DNA from: Cymbomonas tetramitiformis
Lineage: Eukaryota; Chlorophyta; Pyramimonadophyceae; Pyramimonadales; Pyramimonadaceae
Assembly (NCBI GenBank): GCA_001247695.2
Contig: LGRX02033391.1
Span: 24,123 to 88,122, forward strand
Reading direction: 5' to 3'
Length of the DNA stretch: 64,000 nt
The position numbers and the translations under genes are program-made. This document shows positions 29,817 to 40,593 of the stretch, piece after piece (the stretch's first letter is position 1; each line of letters opens with the position of its first letter). Under the pieces are notes generated by a model that saw nothing but the letters and a program-made list of their open reading frames with translations, searched no databases and was not told the DNA's origin.

Positions 29817-32800
29817 TCAATAGAGGTTGCGTCGATAGTACCATGCATACACGTCGTACAACCAACGGCTTACTGCAATCCGTGGGTGGGGGTACACATC
29901 ATTGTACCACCAGAACATGGTGAATATTCTAGTGGACCGTGGCAAATGAAGATACGTAAAGCCCCAAGCAGATGCTGCCCCCATGTGATATGCCAAGGTC
30001 ACGGGCAACCGGACCTCCTCATAAAGACGCCGTGCGAAATTGTACCGGTACACCGGAACAAGTGTTTCTAACGCCCTGAGCATCCTTTCTTCCACCCAGT
30101 CCCGCACGAAGCAGCTCTCCCTCCACCTTCGAAGATCTCCTGTCCACTGCAGAACGATCCGCAAGGCAGCACCGGCTAGCTCCTCCGCCTGCAAAAACAA
30201 ACCAATAAGTTTCAGTCACGTATCGACAAAAAAAACAGCAATTTTCGGTCACGAAAGTATCGAAATAAAGTTTGCATAACAACTAAAAAGTGCAGATACT
30301 AAAGTTTCTTATATACACTATACATATGTACAAACTATATAACATTGTAATTTGTTTTTTCTAGTAGCTAAGACGTCATCGAAGTTCTGAACTAAAGCCT
30401 TTGCGTATATCGTCTCCTTGCTGGCTGGTTGTGCACCATCGGTGGCCGCGGCCAGCCCTCGGTATTTAGCCAAAGCCGACATTGCAGGAGCGTTTTTTGT
30501 CCTGTCCTGCGAGCCCATGTCCTCAACGATTTGCAAGGCCTCTTCGGCGGACTGATTGTACTCCTGAATGTCAAGGAACGGTTCTCCAACTGGCGTTGTC
30601 GGGATTGGGGCGGAGTCCCCAACGGTACTCGGCCCCGAGCTGTGTTCCAAGAGCTGACCGGTGCGCTGCGTGAGTAGTCCCTGTTGAAAGCAAGCAGCCA
30701 TGTGCAAAGTTATCATTCGCTCCGTCCTGCAGCTGGGTGCAAACCAAACAAATTGCGGACATTGACATCTTGGAGTGCGCCGTACCTGAATAAGCTGCAT
30801 GCTCAGGTTTCGAACGTACGTGAGCTCCTCCGAATGGCCTTTGCGGAACATCTCGAACTGCTCGCGAAACGCGTCTTTCAGCGCGTTCATGGTATCAATC
30901 TGCTGGGCCTGGAAGCCGCCCTGAAGAGCGACGACGTGGCTGTGATTTTTATCGTTCATCTCGGAAAGTTGAGTCCGGTTCGCATCAGCTTGCGCGAAAT
31001 AATCCTGCGCCAGTTGCGCCTGAACTCCCAACATCTTCTCCTCCCGAACAAGATGTTCTTGAATACGCTCTTTGGCCTCGGCCTTCTCCTGTCGAATTCT
31101 TTCTTCGTGCTGAGCTGCCAACTGGGCCTTCTCCTCCGCAAAACGTTGTGCCTGCTCCTGCAATTGGGTTGTGAGATTCGCCGAAGCGGCTTGCAAGCGC
31201 TTCACTTCCTCCTGCAGCGCTGGGCTGGTATCGTACCGCGCCTGCTTCTGGATGTCCTCCGCCGTCTGCCTCGTCAGTGCCGCAAGCCACGCCTTATTTG
31301 GACCGCCACTGGTTTTCATCTCCTCCTGCAAAGCCTGTTTCCTCTCCTTCCGCTTGTCTCCAGCCTTCGTAGAAGTAACCACCACAGGCTCTTCCTCAAA
31401 GTCTTGAGTGTCTGCAGAGTTGCTGTCGGATACGTGCGGTCCTGCTGCTGTGATGCGTGCTGTGACCTTTGGCTTCGCGTCGACCACTGCGCCTCTTCGC
31501 AGGCGGCGGCTTCGCCTCAACGGTCTTGTCTTGGTTTTCGTTAGGAGGTGGAAATTCCGCGAAGCTCCACTTTTGCTTGGCTACCTCCGGAAATTTCGAG
31601 TATTCCACCACGATAACTCCGACCCCCCGGAGGTTAACCCCTGTCGCCATGTTCGAGTATGCCAACCGCCATCGTGCCGCAGTCCCGTTCTTCTTAGTAG
31701 TCTGCTTCGCCTCTTCTTGCTTAAGCTTGATAAGCAGCTTAGATGACGCCCACTTGTAAACCTCGTGAAGGTCGTGCTCCTCCTTCTTCTCGTTCTTAGA
31801 AAGAAGGAATGCGTCTTGTTCATCACCACCGACGACCTCCTGAATTGTGCGAAGCCGTACAGGCCACCCCTCGCTCTTCTTCTTATTCAGGCGAAGTGGG
31901 GGATACCCCTGGCAGTAACGCTCCACGCGCTGAATGGAAACAGCTCGATTATTGAGCGCAGGCATCTGAAAGTAAAAGAAGTATTGTCGTTGTCCTCTCT
32001 GGGCATTGCCTGGCTCCTCCCTCTGCGCACAAAGGGTGACATGCCACTGCCCACCCTTTGTCTGCGTCAGGGCAAAAAAACGCAAAATGGTGTCCTTGTC
32101 TAGCAGCATGGCGTACTGCCTGAGCGCGGTCTTGAACTTCACCTCCACCCGCATGCCTCGCACGATGGTGAAGTGAAACGTGGACCCCGCGACGATGACG
32201 TGATACTGGAAAGCAATATACACCTGCAAAACCACAAAGCGTAAATCCACAACCCGCCAGCTTCAGTGTCAAGGTTATGAATAAAGTCCGTTCACATGTA
32301 TATTCCTTGAACAAAATACTCTATGGTATACAAACAATCCGATTAGAGCGAATGAGGACGGCACTCACCGCCTGAAGCTCATCGTTTATCGTATACTCGG
32401 GCACGTTCGACTGCACCGACTTGATGATAGACGACTGGCTCGCGGACTTCTCTGCCGACATTTTCTCTTTAGGGAAATACGTCATGTGCTCCGCCGCGTC
32501 GTCGTAGTCGGCTCTGAAAAAGTAGGTGTCCTCCAGCTTTCGAGTGTCTTGATTTCGTCCGATGGTGACAATCTTCACGTCAATCACGTCCCCGCAGTCC
32601 GCAACCGTCGCCGCCAGTGCTTCAGCATAGGAGCCATACGTATCCATGCCCCCGTCATATGCGCGAGGGTCCTTGATTCTGGGGTTCAGGACTATTATCC
32701 TCCCCCCATTAGCATCATTGGCCGTCAACGTCCGAACAACACTGCTTGCCATGGATAAAAACACCAGTGCTGGCATCTTCCGCTTGTTCACATGCTTGAG

Positions 32801-33574
32801 CTCCACCAAGAATCCAGGACGCATGTCAGGATCCGAACCGTCCCAATCACCAAAGTCGGCGTTGTGCACGGCCTGAACTTTTAAACTCAAATCGGTGCCA
32901 CCATCGTCCACGCCGCAGTTAGAACTGAGAAGGTACTCGCATAGCATTTCCTTCGTGAACGGACTAAACAAATGTGTGTCGTCCGTGATGTCCAGGAGGT
33001 AGCGGTTCTTATCGCGAAGCCCGCCCTCTGTCATCATCAGACCCAGCTGCACGGGTTCCCATGCGGGGTCGATGTTTTTTACAGATGTGGGAAACACGAC
33101 CTCGCGCACCTTTGTATCGCACGATCCGGGGTCTGCCGCTCGCAGGGCGTCAGCTAGGAACTCGCTTGGCTCAATGTCGTTGTCAGCGGCGACCCCGCCA
33201 ATGCCCAAAGCTTGAGCATCCTCGATAGCCGCAGTTTCCTCCAGAGATTCTTCCCGTTCTCCAGTGTTGCACACCACAAGATTGGGCGTGAGGACATCTG
33301 GCTGACTAGCGTCTTCTGTCAACCTTTGGATTGCAACTGGCCCGAGAAACTGGAGGTCAAGGAGTTTCTCTTTGCTGGCGTCGGAAAGTTGTTTGAAGAT
33401 AGTTTCCAGTTGTTCGCAGTCTTGATGAACTTCGCACTTCCTATCTCGCATCCAGGAGATATCATCCAAAGTCTCCTTGTCACTTTCTTGAAGTTCTATT
33501 ACTATCTGCTGTATCGCCTCCCTGTCGCTGCCCCAATCAAATACTTCCGGGGTATTCTGTTGCGTTTCCGACAT
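29817..33574 (-). CDS. Spliced coiled-coil protein with possible PD-(D/E)xK motif
   Basis: Starts ATG at 33574 (MSETQQNTPEVFDW). Proposed exons on the minus strand: 33574-32369; 32223-30786; 30680-30324; 30188-29817. Introns 32368-32224 (GTGAGT...TTTTGCAG), 30785-30681 (GTACGG...TTCAACAG) and 30323-30189 (GTATAG...TTTTTGCAG) all join in frame; the last donor is weak. An apparent one-base frame break lies near 31490. Exon 1 has an acidic region and SDPDMRPGFLVELKHVNK, whose Asp...Glu-x-Lys could be a restriction-like nuclease core (weak). Exon 2 ends in a long coiled coil (about 30900-31250). The last exon is Trp/Tyr/Arg-rich. Function unknown; as partner of the transposase it may take part in transposition. 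Confidence 0.6.
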
Positions 33575-33975
33575 TTTTAAAAAGAACTAATTTCTTAACA
33601 AGAGAATATGTTTCTGAGACGTTTTGGCGCTAACGTGAAATTACCTGAAATAATTTGTTATATTGCTTTTGGCGCTTGGGTCTTAGTTTTTGGCTCTGCG
33701 ATGGAGCTTTTGGCGCTTGGGTCTTAGTTTTTGGCTCTGCGATCGAGCTTTTGGCGCTTGGGTCTTAGTTTTTGAGCGCGATCGCTTGGTCTTAGTTTTT
33801 GGCGCTGCGATCACGGAATACCGTCGATTCAGAATCGTACATTCAGAATCGACGGCAGATCGAGCCAAAAACTAAGACCCAAGCGCCAACAGCTCGATCG
33901 CAGAGCCAAAAACTAAGACCCAAGCGCCAAAAGCAATATGACAAATTATTTCAGGTAGTTTCACGTTAGCGTGCT
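33575..33975. promoter_or_regulatory. Palindromic divergent promoter
   Basis: Positions 33629-33702 and 33897-33970 are inverted copies, 72 of 74 bases matching, from GCTAACGTGAAA to CTCTGCGAT. Between them more copies of TTGGCGCTTGGGTCTTAG face each other, and the centre has CCGTCGATTC...GAATCGACGG (33814-33853). Start codons of the two genes lie 55 bases left and 6 bases right of the outer arms, so both genes have almost the same 5' sequence. This implies equal, coupled expression and one shared regulator. Confidence 0.8.
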
Positions 33976-36900
33976 ATGTCTGAGAATAGGAGGGCTTCCA
34001 GGAGTGTTGTTCTCGAAAATCATGCCGGGACAATCGGTCAGTTTTGCGAGGAATCGTATACTTGCGGTTGTTTGGCGCAATGCTCAAAGCTTTTTCAGTA
34101 CCATTCATATGCCAACAACATCCAACACAAGAAACAGTTAACCCAAAAGGAATTCAAGTCTCTCATGATGAAAACCTTGGAAGCCGCGGTTGTACGGGAC
34201 GTGAAAACGGGTGCGCGCCTGATACCGGATGGGGTACCTTTCAAGTTTAACGAGAAGCTCGTATGTCCAACCAGCTTTCGGAATCTTTGGGGCCTAACAC
34301 CAGCTTCTTATTTTCGCTACAAAAACGATGTTTTGCAAGCGGGTGGAGTCTTCCCGGATACGAAAGTTTTTCGGGAACCGAAGAAAACGAAGCTTTTGAA
34401 GGTGACTGCTTGCTACGAAGCTTTTAAAGATTGGGCGATGTTGCACTTCTTGAAAGGCCTTCCGCAGGATATGCCGGCAAGCGGTGCAAAACCGATTACT
34501 GCACCTGACTATGACGTCTTGTTTAAGTCGTACGTGGAGAGATGCCCCCTGCCGGTCCAAGTTGTACAAGGCGTTTTCCGCGACTTTTGCACTCGTTTGT
34601 TAGGCGAGGAAAAGGTGATTGTGCGGAAGAAGATTGAAGTCACCAGCATGTGCACGACGTGCGACGACCTCGGCGCCCAAAAGCACCGCCTGCAGTACGC
34701 GGATCCGAATCCCATAGAATATCGGGCGTACCTAGAGCGCAAACAGTATCACGAGACCACCCATAAGTTCCAGCGCGATGAGTACGATAAGCGTAGGCGG
34801 GACGGGAGTGATCCCGGCGGAGAATGTGACTCAATAGCACTGGATGGGGCGGCCAACCAGAACACGGTGGTGCCGCATGCGCCACACAAGGTGAAGAGCC
34901 TGAATGAGAAGAAGCAGCACTTTTTCAATCTCCACCTGCAACTCACCATTCTGCATGGTACACGCTTGCTTTTCCATGTGGCGTACCCGTGGAGCGCCCC
35001 CAAGGGTGCGAACATGATGCTCACCACGCTGTGTAACCTGCTGCAACTACAATGTCAGCCCACTGAGAACAACCGGTACTTGCGGCGTACACTATGCCTG
35101 CAAGTGGATGGGGGATCGGAGAATTGGAACCGTCATGTCTTCGGGTTCATGGCCCTGTTGGTGCACTACGACATCTACGAGAAAATAGAGCTGCATCGCT
35201 TGATGGTAGGCCATACGCACAACGACGTCGACGGTTGGTTCGGGCTTATGAAGATGCAGGTCTTCGGGAAAGATGCAACCAAAGCCGGAAAGTGGCTTAT
35301 CACCTTGGAAGAGTACATCGACTGGATCAACGGCTGGACCATTAAAAGGTTCGACAAGGATGTTTACGTGCAGGGTTCACAGCTGGACTTCAAAGCGTGG
35401 ATGCACGACCATGTAAACTGGTCTCTTACTGGATATGCGGGCCTCGAACGAGCTGTGCACTTTCTGCACTTTGAGAAAGACGTCGACTCGGTTGTGCGGA
35501 TGAAGTACAAAAACGGTGTTCATATGAAGACGTTCATGCCAACGGGGGTGGACAATGATTCGAGAAAGGGTTTGATCGCCATGAAGAGTTATCCGGAGCT
35601 AACCAGCTCTCCAGAGTTAGCACCGGTGAAACCTTTGGAGGACGAGAAAGACACTCTAGCCGCCTTCGAACGCATTCGTGACCGCGCGGACTATCGCATC
35701 ACTCACGAGCAGCAAGAAACGCTGTTGAAGTACTTCCCGTTACCCAAGAGTAATGCGGACTACGAGACATGGAACGGACCTCGACCGGACGTGCAGGCGC
35801 CGTTGGACCTGCAGCTGATGCAAAACAGGGCGTGGCATAAAGCCCCGGTAGAAACTCACCCGTACGTGGGACCGGTACAGGAGCGGCAGGTGGAAACCAT
35901 TGCAGATGGCATCAACGTGCGGGTCAAGGACCTTCCGATTCAGGTCGACGTCATTTTGGCTAAGTGTATACACAAGGCAAACTTCGCGAAGGACATTTCA
36001 TTTTGGTGAGTGGGTAGTTGTGTGCTTCGTTTATTGTTTTTCCAGGTATTTATTATCGTGCCTTCACGTCTAAGTTTTAAAGTACACTTTGCAGGTATAA
36101 CACGCGGGAAGTGAAAGCCGTGTTGGTACACTTGGGCCTTCCGGTTGACGGTTATGCTCTCGACTTGGCTACTCGTTTGTTCAATCATACGAACGAGGAA
36201 CGTCAAGCCGCACGGAGGCCCTCTGAAGTGAGGGCACGTGAGCCGCGTGGAGATGCAGCAGGAAGCGGCGAAGTTGCAGGGCGTGGTGCATCGACCAAAG
36301 GTTCTGGGCGCGGGCGCGCAGGAAGCGGCGAAGTTGCAGGGCGTGGTGCATCTGGCAAAGGTTCTGGGCGCGGGCGTTCAGCAAAAGGTGGAGTTGCAGC
36401 GCAGGCTCCGGGCCAAGGTTCTGTGCGCGGGGGGTCAGCTCCAGCTGCCAATAATGGAACGCGCAGGAATGGGGATACCACGGAGTTGCCCTTCAGCTCC
36501 AAGGGAGGCGGACAGAAAGGAGGCGGTCGAACAGCGTCTTCAAAGCGTTTGCGACCTACTTCCCAAACAAGCTCGCCAGTGGAGAAGCCTGCTCCGAAGA
36601 CTCGACGAGAGCAAGCAGCTATGAGCAAACGGACTCGAGATCCTCAGTCCGGAAGCTCGCCGATCGTATCCCCACCGCAGGCCAAACAACGTGGCCCGAG
36701 TAAAGGGTCCGGGTCGCAGCGGCGTTTATTTTCAGGAAAACGTGTTCAACTCACCCCGGCAACAAGCCCGGGAGCCGATCCAGGCACACAGTCGCCGCAG
36801 GCGCACGAGCTTAATTCCCTTGCGAAGGAAGTGGAGAAAGGCGTCGCCGCCGACAATTCAGAGGACACGGACTCCGACGCGGACTTGCCTTTGGTACTCC

Positions 36901-37415
36901 GTCGGGCAAAATACCAGCCTCAACCTCAAGATTCCGACTCCGCATCGGAAGACGACACCCCCCTGGCATGCCGCTTTTTGCCAACGGACTATACGTTCGA
37001 AATGCTTGATCCTGGGTGCTTCGCGGTTACCGCAGCAGGGGAGGCGGATGCAGCTGACCAGTGCTCATTCACGTTCAAGATATCACAGAGACAGCGTTCA
37101 CCGCCACTCCACTTTGTTGAGGTTTTGGAGGTCGACAAAGCCAAGAAGCTTGTGCATTGGCAGTTTTGGCTACCTTGTGCCCATCATCTTATCAGCAACT
37201 CAAAGCGTACCAGCCGTACATACAAGAGCGTGGATATCCTGTTTCAGGCAGACGCTTTTCGGCGTGGAAACTCCAAGCTTCGAGCATGGCACCCCTTCGA
37301 TGCAGACGAAGTTGTTACTTGTTGGGATGCAGGCGCAAAGGCACCCACAGGCGCCATCCCGATCGGAGATGAGAAGACCGAGCTTTTGAAGGTGGCTACT
37401 GACAATGCTGAGTAG
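33976..37415 (+). CDS. Spliced DDE-type transposase (DUF7869-like)
   Basis: Exon 1 33976-36005, intron 36006-36094 (GTGAGT...CTTTGCAG), exon 2 36095-37415; the join keeps the frame (ISFW then YNTREVK). Without splicing a TGA follows at 36007. Catalytic core: DSIALDGAANQN (about 34830), LQVDGGSENWNRHVF (35098-35142) and LMVGHTHNDVDGWFG (35203-35247). Asp-x-Gly-x-Glu-Asn followed by Val-Gly-His-Thr-His-x-x-Asp-x-Asp is the pattern of the DUF7869 transposase-like family. Upstream are Cys/His positions (CTTCDDLGAQKHRL). Exon 2 adds a Gly/Arg/Lys-rich low-complexity stretch with internal repeats (36230-36480), an acidic stretch and a folded C-terminal domain (DYTFEMLDPGCF..VHWQFWLP) not recognised. 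Apparently intact, about 1117 residues. Confidence 0.75.
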
Positions 37416-38179
37416 TTAGCCGGTGTCTCGCAGAGTTTTAGTACTTAGTACGCTAACGTGTATGCATACTTTCGTATGATGTCTTACACCAAGTTTTTTT
37501 TAACATTACAGACTTAAACCCTAAGATGAGTGTCACTCACGGTATACATGAACCATTTTTTCGCACATCCTGAAGGCATGATAGCTCAGGATATAAACTG
37601 TGATATGTTTTTTGTGCGTTGAGAGCCATTTGCAATCCTTAGATGTAATAAACTCTCCAAAGTCGTCATATATTGAAGGGAACCCTACGATTCACTGTTT
37701 TTCGTGGCGCGTAGAACATAAAATCAACCCCAAAAAGTGCCTTGACCCTCAAAAATGAAAATTCTGCCAACGTCCCATTATTTGCAATTAAAAAATAGCT
37801 TAACTGCACCAGAATATGACGAACTTCCGCATACATATATAGCTTTTCGTCAATTCGACTTTTTTGAAATTCGGTGTTGACGCGGGCCACTAATACTGCT
37901 TAAATGGAGCATACGTACCACCTATCCCAAAATTCTGGACTAAAAACCATCGAGCATACTTATTCGTATCATATATAACTACTTTAACCCAATACCACAC
38001 TAAAATTCAGCCACTCTCATTTCACTATCATTTTCATGCAAGACTATCATTTTCAGGATTGAGGCGTTGCAAGTCTCTGTAGTCTATGGCCCGAGGTGGG
38101 GGCCCAGTCACCACAGTATGATTCTGGTGTGCTCGGCGCCATCCTCGTGCAGGCAGTGGCTGTGACTTCGGGGCCATTG

Positions 38180-39804
38180 CTACATTCTCACTGGCACTGG
38201 ATAGCCGGTGTGTGGGTCTTCTACCAGTGAAGCGGCCACATTTGAAGAGCGGGGCCGCGCGGGCGATCGCTGCCTCCTCAGTCGCTTCTGGTACGATAGA
38301 GACTCAAGGATGGTGGCAATCTCCTCCCCGAGGTCTGTATGTATGTCCGCCCACTGTGGCACACATGCCTCCTGCTGCTGAGGCAGCCGGGCGTGGTTCA
38401 CCCCTCCTGTCTGCCCCAACACCCTCCCTTCATCTATGGGGAGGCACTCCGCGCCCGTAGGCGCATTCACTGTTCCTGCTCGGGGGCATGCTCCTGCCCC
38501 CCAGCCTACCCGAAAAAGATCCTCCTCACCCATCTCAGCGGCGAACAGCTGACAAGACCCCGGTGCCATGTTCTCCAGCTCCGCCAGCTCGTCATACACA
38601 TTCCTTTCGCTGTGCTCAAGTGAATCCTCTTCAATGTCTCCCGCCAATGCTGCCAAGCACACCGCTGCCTGTGCCTTTCCTGCCAAGTAAACTGCCCTGT
38701 TCTCCAAGCACACCTTCAGCTTCGCCGAATCATTGCAGCCACCCATCAGATGCTGGTCGCTGCCACACGCGTAGCAATCCCTCTTCCTAGGAGAACGGCG
38801 TGACGAGCCTGCCGCCCCGGATACTGCTGGCGAGCTTCGGGGAGGTGGTGCGACTGCAGCAACCTGCCCTGCCGACCTGTCGGCCACTGCTGGTGCAGCT
38901 TGCGCCCGCGGCTGAAATCTGGAGAATGAGCGGGGTGTCGCTGGCTGTTGCCGAAGCCGCAGCTCAGCTTGTACTCGCTGCGTAATGTTGGCGGCGAGGG
39001 CAGCCTCCTGACGGTCGTGGTATGCTTCCACATCAGTTGCAACCGTCCTGACCTGAAGAATGGCTGAGTGGTAGGAAGCTCCCCTCTGCTTCTGCTTGTC
39101 TTCCCACTCCTGCGGCCGGGCCAAAGAGAGGCCGATGTTGTCCAGCTTCGCCCGCACTTCCTCCTTACGCCGCAGACCATTAAAGTATTGCTGCAACAGC
39201 TCCTCCTTTGTGAGTGACCCACACCCATCACACACCATGCTTAAGAAATTCACCGTGCGGAAGCGAGAGCCCAGTCGGAGGTGGTAGCTCCAATCACTCT
39301 CCGACTCCTGCCTGTCACGGATGAGTTCGGGTTTCAGCTCGCAAAGCTGTGCTTGGGTGAATTCCACAGAAAGGGCTAAGTCACCGACAAACCGAGCCAC
39401 CGATGTATAGCGTTCCAACCGCTGCCGCCAGCCCCCCCCGTTGCCATCTCTGTGAGGTATCGCCGTTGAGCAACTTCGAGTCGGGCATGTGCAACATCCC
39501 ACAGCAGTTTGGGGATGGAGGTCTGCGTGCCTCCAGCAGGCCTGCAACTCGGCTCCGATAATGCACTCGCCACTTCATGGTGCTCGAAGAACCTCAACGA
39601 AGATCCGGAAAATGACTCCAGTGCATCTAAAGGTGCTACTTTATTCCCCGGTTCCATGAAGGCAGGCAGGTCGTGGGTGATCATTTCGGAGAGGGACTGC
39701 AGGGCCTTGTCCTCGTTAAACACCGCCCTAGAGTCAGGGGTGTACATGGCTGCTGGGTTCTCGGGCTCCGCGATAACCCGCTGGACTCGGCAGTGTGGGA
39801 ACAA
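38180..39804 (-). pseudogene. Gag of minus-strand Gypsy-like element: capsid-like region and CCHC knuckle
   Basis: Two overlapping frames. The first, from 39804, reads VIAEPENPAAMYTP, SEMITHDLPAFME, SSLRFFEHHEV, LLWDVAHARLEVAQRRYLTEM; it passes into the second at a run of C (39431-39438), where a one-base indel is likely. The second reads SVARFVGDLALSVEFTQ, WSYHLRLGSRFRTVNFLSMV, LTKEELLQQYFNGLR, a retrotransposon-gag pattern, then CYACGSDQHLMGGC (CX2CX4HX4C, about 38735-38776), a nucleocapsid zinc knuckle. It ends at a TAG at 38180, 119 bases before the TIR element. Virion-like assembly and RNA binding would be its role. Frame breaks mark it as decayed. Confidence 0.8.
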
Positions 39805-39934
39805 ATGGCGGAGCGTGCACTGACGAGGGCGGAATCGTGGTTACTTGCCGCTGCGCAACCGCTGTGGAGAATAGTGACGGACGATGGTGGGAGGATGTCG
39901 CGACCTGACCGAGGGCGTTTCTTGCCTCTATAAA

Positions 39935-40306
39935 TCAAGGTGCCATGCTAGCTTTTGCCCACGCCTGCAATCCCGGGAAGTGATACGCTGCAGACACTGA
40001 CTCGGGGAATGCATCTGCTACCGACACATAGGGAACCATCCTCCAATCTACTGTAACCCGTGCCCTGCCCTGGCTTGCAGCCGCACGCAGCGCTGTGTCG
40101 GCCACGCCCTTATTCATTAAAAGGACATAAGTGGGGACTTGGGGAGAGGTCAGTGGCCTCAGCTGGGGGAAACACCCATGTGCAGCCGCGAGTGACTCAG
40201 GGTCAAGCCCTATGATGGTCAGAGCCCTAAGTGCAGCTTGCATGAGGCCCTCATCATCACGATAGGCATATGGGAGATGGGCCACCACGGGGATGCCGGC
40301 AGGTGC
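39935..40306 (-). pseudogene. Gag N-terminal part, interrupted by LTR element at 40307
   Basis: Minus-strand frame APAGIPVVAHLPYAYRDD, LRALTIIGLDPESLAAAHG, VPTYVLLMNKGVADTALR, WRMVPYVSVADAFPES. It abuts the LTR at 40312. Joining it to the minus-strand frame that ends at 60079 (VEGHSLWVMPDV), using the AACAT duplication once, gives one open frame, so the gag gene was whole when the LTR element landed in it. It ends at a TGA at 39935. Confidence 0.7.
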
Positions 40307-40311
40307 AACAT

Positions 40312-40593
40312 ACTGGGATTTAGCCGTTTTGCACCCGACAGCCCTGACCGGGAGTCCCGGTGCAGGCCTCGGCTAGACCCCTAGTCCATCTCAGACTGTG
40401 TGATTAGTTCGATCTGATCCGACGGTCCGTACCGCACGTGTCACGTTCCGACCCATCGGGTTAGGGTTTAGTGCATATATAGACTTTACCGTATTCACTA
40501 TCTTGACTTTTATCACTTATCTATATCTAGTGCTTGGATAGCCCTTCCACTGTGTTTGCCCACCTGATAGTATCCCACGAGGATATCCCAGTA
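40312..40593 (+). repeat. 5' LTR of gag-only element
   Basis: Starts ACTGGGATTTAGCCG and ends GGATATCCCAGTA. The ends form an ACTGGGA/TCCCAGT inverted repeat rather than TG...CA. A TATA-like CATATATAGACTTTACC lies at about 40475. Confidence 0.9.

Larger units (their letters stand above)
29282..38061. mobile_element. Second TIR DNA transposon with divergent genes
   Basis: Ends are CAATCCTGAAAATGATAGT at 29282-29300 and its exact complement at 38043-38061. A CACTCTCATTTCACTATCAT motif lies just inside both ends in the same orientation. It holds a spliced minus-strand gene, a palindromic promoter and a spliced transposase. No convincing target duplication; flanks show only loose inverted similarity. 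The element directly adjoins the first TIR transposon, whose right CACA duplication is shared with its left end, so the first probably inserted at its edge. 29301-29816 and 37416-38042 are AT-rich with no gene I can support. Confidence 0.75.

Noticed and set aside
40441..40470. TTAGGGTTTAG as telomeric repeat
   Set aside because: Single occurrence inside each LTR, not a tandem array.
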